Below, piece by piece: positions 29,244 to 29,300 of a stretch of 29,300 bases of DNA. The notes under the pieces are model-generated. The model did no database searches and was not told the DNA's origin. It saw only the letters and a list, made by a program, of their open reading frames with translations. Within the stretch, counting starts at the first letter, position 1, and every line of letters starts with the position of its first letter. Both the position numbers and the translations under genes were made by a program. The DNA is taken from NCBI GenBank assembly GCA_031272655.1, contig JAISTJ010000035.1, positions 1 to 29,300 of the forward strand. Reading direction: 5' to 3'. Origin of the DNA: Tannerella sp. (GTDB taxonomy: Bacteria; Bacteroidota; Bacteroidia; Bacteroidales; Tannerellaceae).

Positions 29244-29300
29244 CACCCGCTTTTGAGATAAAAAACGCTCTCCAACGGGATGGCAAACAGTCGAAAAGGC

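Overview
The window comes from a member of the Bacteroidota, most likely Bacteroidales. The evidence is a SusC/SusD pair controlled by an ECF sigma / FecR anti-sigma couple, BACON-type and lipobox-bearing surface lipoproteins, the envelope gene order DUF6242 – PorG-like – uppS – bamA – ompH – ompH – murI, and repeated TAnnTTTG promoter boxes, which are the Bacteroidota -7 element. No tRNA, rRNA, CRISPR array, transposase or phage gene is visible. The species cannot be named from this sequence.

Left part (1-12075, all on the + strand): the last 41 codons of a probable GH92 alpha-mannosidase, then a Tat-exported Gfo/Idh/MocA oxidoreductase and a sodium:solute symporter. Three bases after the symporter starts an ECF sigma factor, followed by a FecR-type anti-sigma factor, a SusC-like TonB-dependent transducer with an N-terminal STN signalling domain, a SusD-like lipoprotein and a LamG-like lipoprotein in the position of a surface glycan-binding protein. 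A strong hairpin terminator closes the block. The likely circuit is substrate binding at SusC/SusD, STN contact with FecR, release of the sigma factor, and transcription from an ECF-type promoter found just upstream of the anti-sigma gene. No hydrolase is encoded inside the block, so the glycan is unknown; the GH92 tail and the oxidoreductase at its edge hint at mannose- or amino-sugar-containing host-type glycans.

Middle part (12080-17413): a minus-strand AAA_14/DUF4143 ATPase, a plus-strand calcineurin-like phosphoesterase, a minus-strand lipocalin-like lipoprotein, and the minus-strand operon prmC-recX-comF. Divergent from prmC is ribD. prmC and ribD both carry an in-frame insertion of the same short repeat with 21-bp periodicity, the most unusual feature here.

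Right part (18639-29111, + strand): the conserved envelope cluster (DUF6242 lipoprotein, PorG-like barrel, uppS, bamA, two Skp/OmpH chaperones, murI, VanX-like M15 peptidase), serving outer-membrane protein assembly, lipid-carrier supply and peptidoglycan precursor metabolism. Two further surface genes follow: a small predicted barrel protein and a BACON plus formylglycine-generating-enzyme-like lipoprotein that lacks the catalytic cysteines. The last 190 bases hold a hairpin and a near-consensus promoter driving something beyond the window, possibly an rRNA operon.

I found no clearly new multi-gene defence or mobile system. The best leads are the in-frame repeat pair in prmC/ribD, the ECF promoter architecture at the anti-sigma gene, and the direct repeats around the ATPase promoter.
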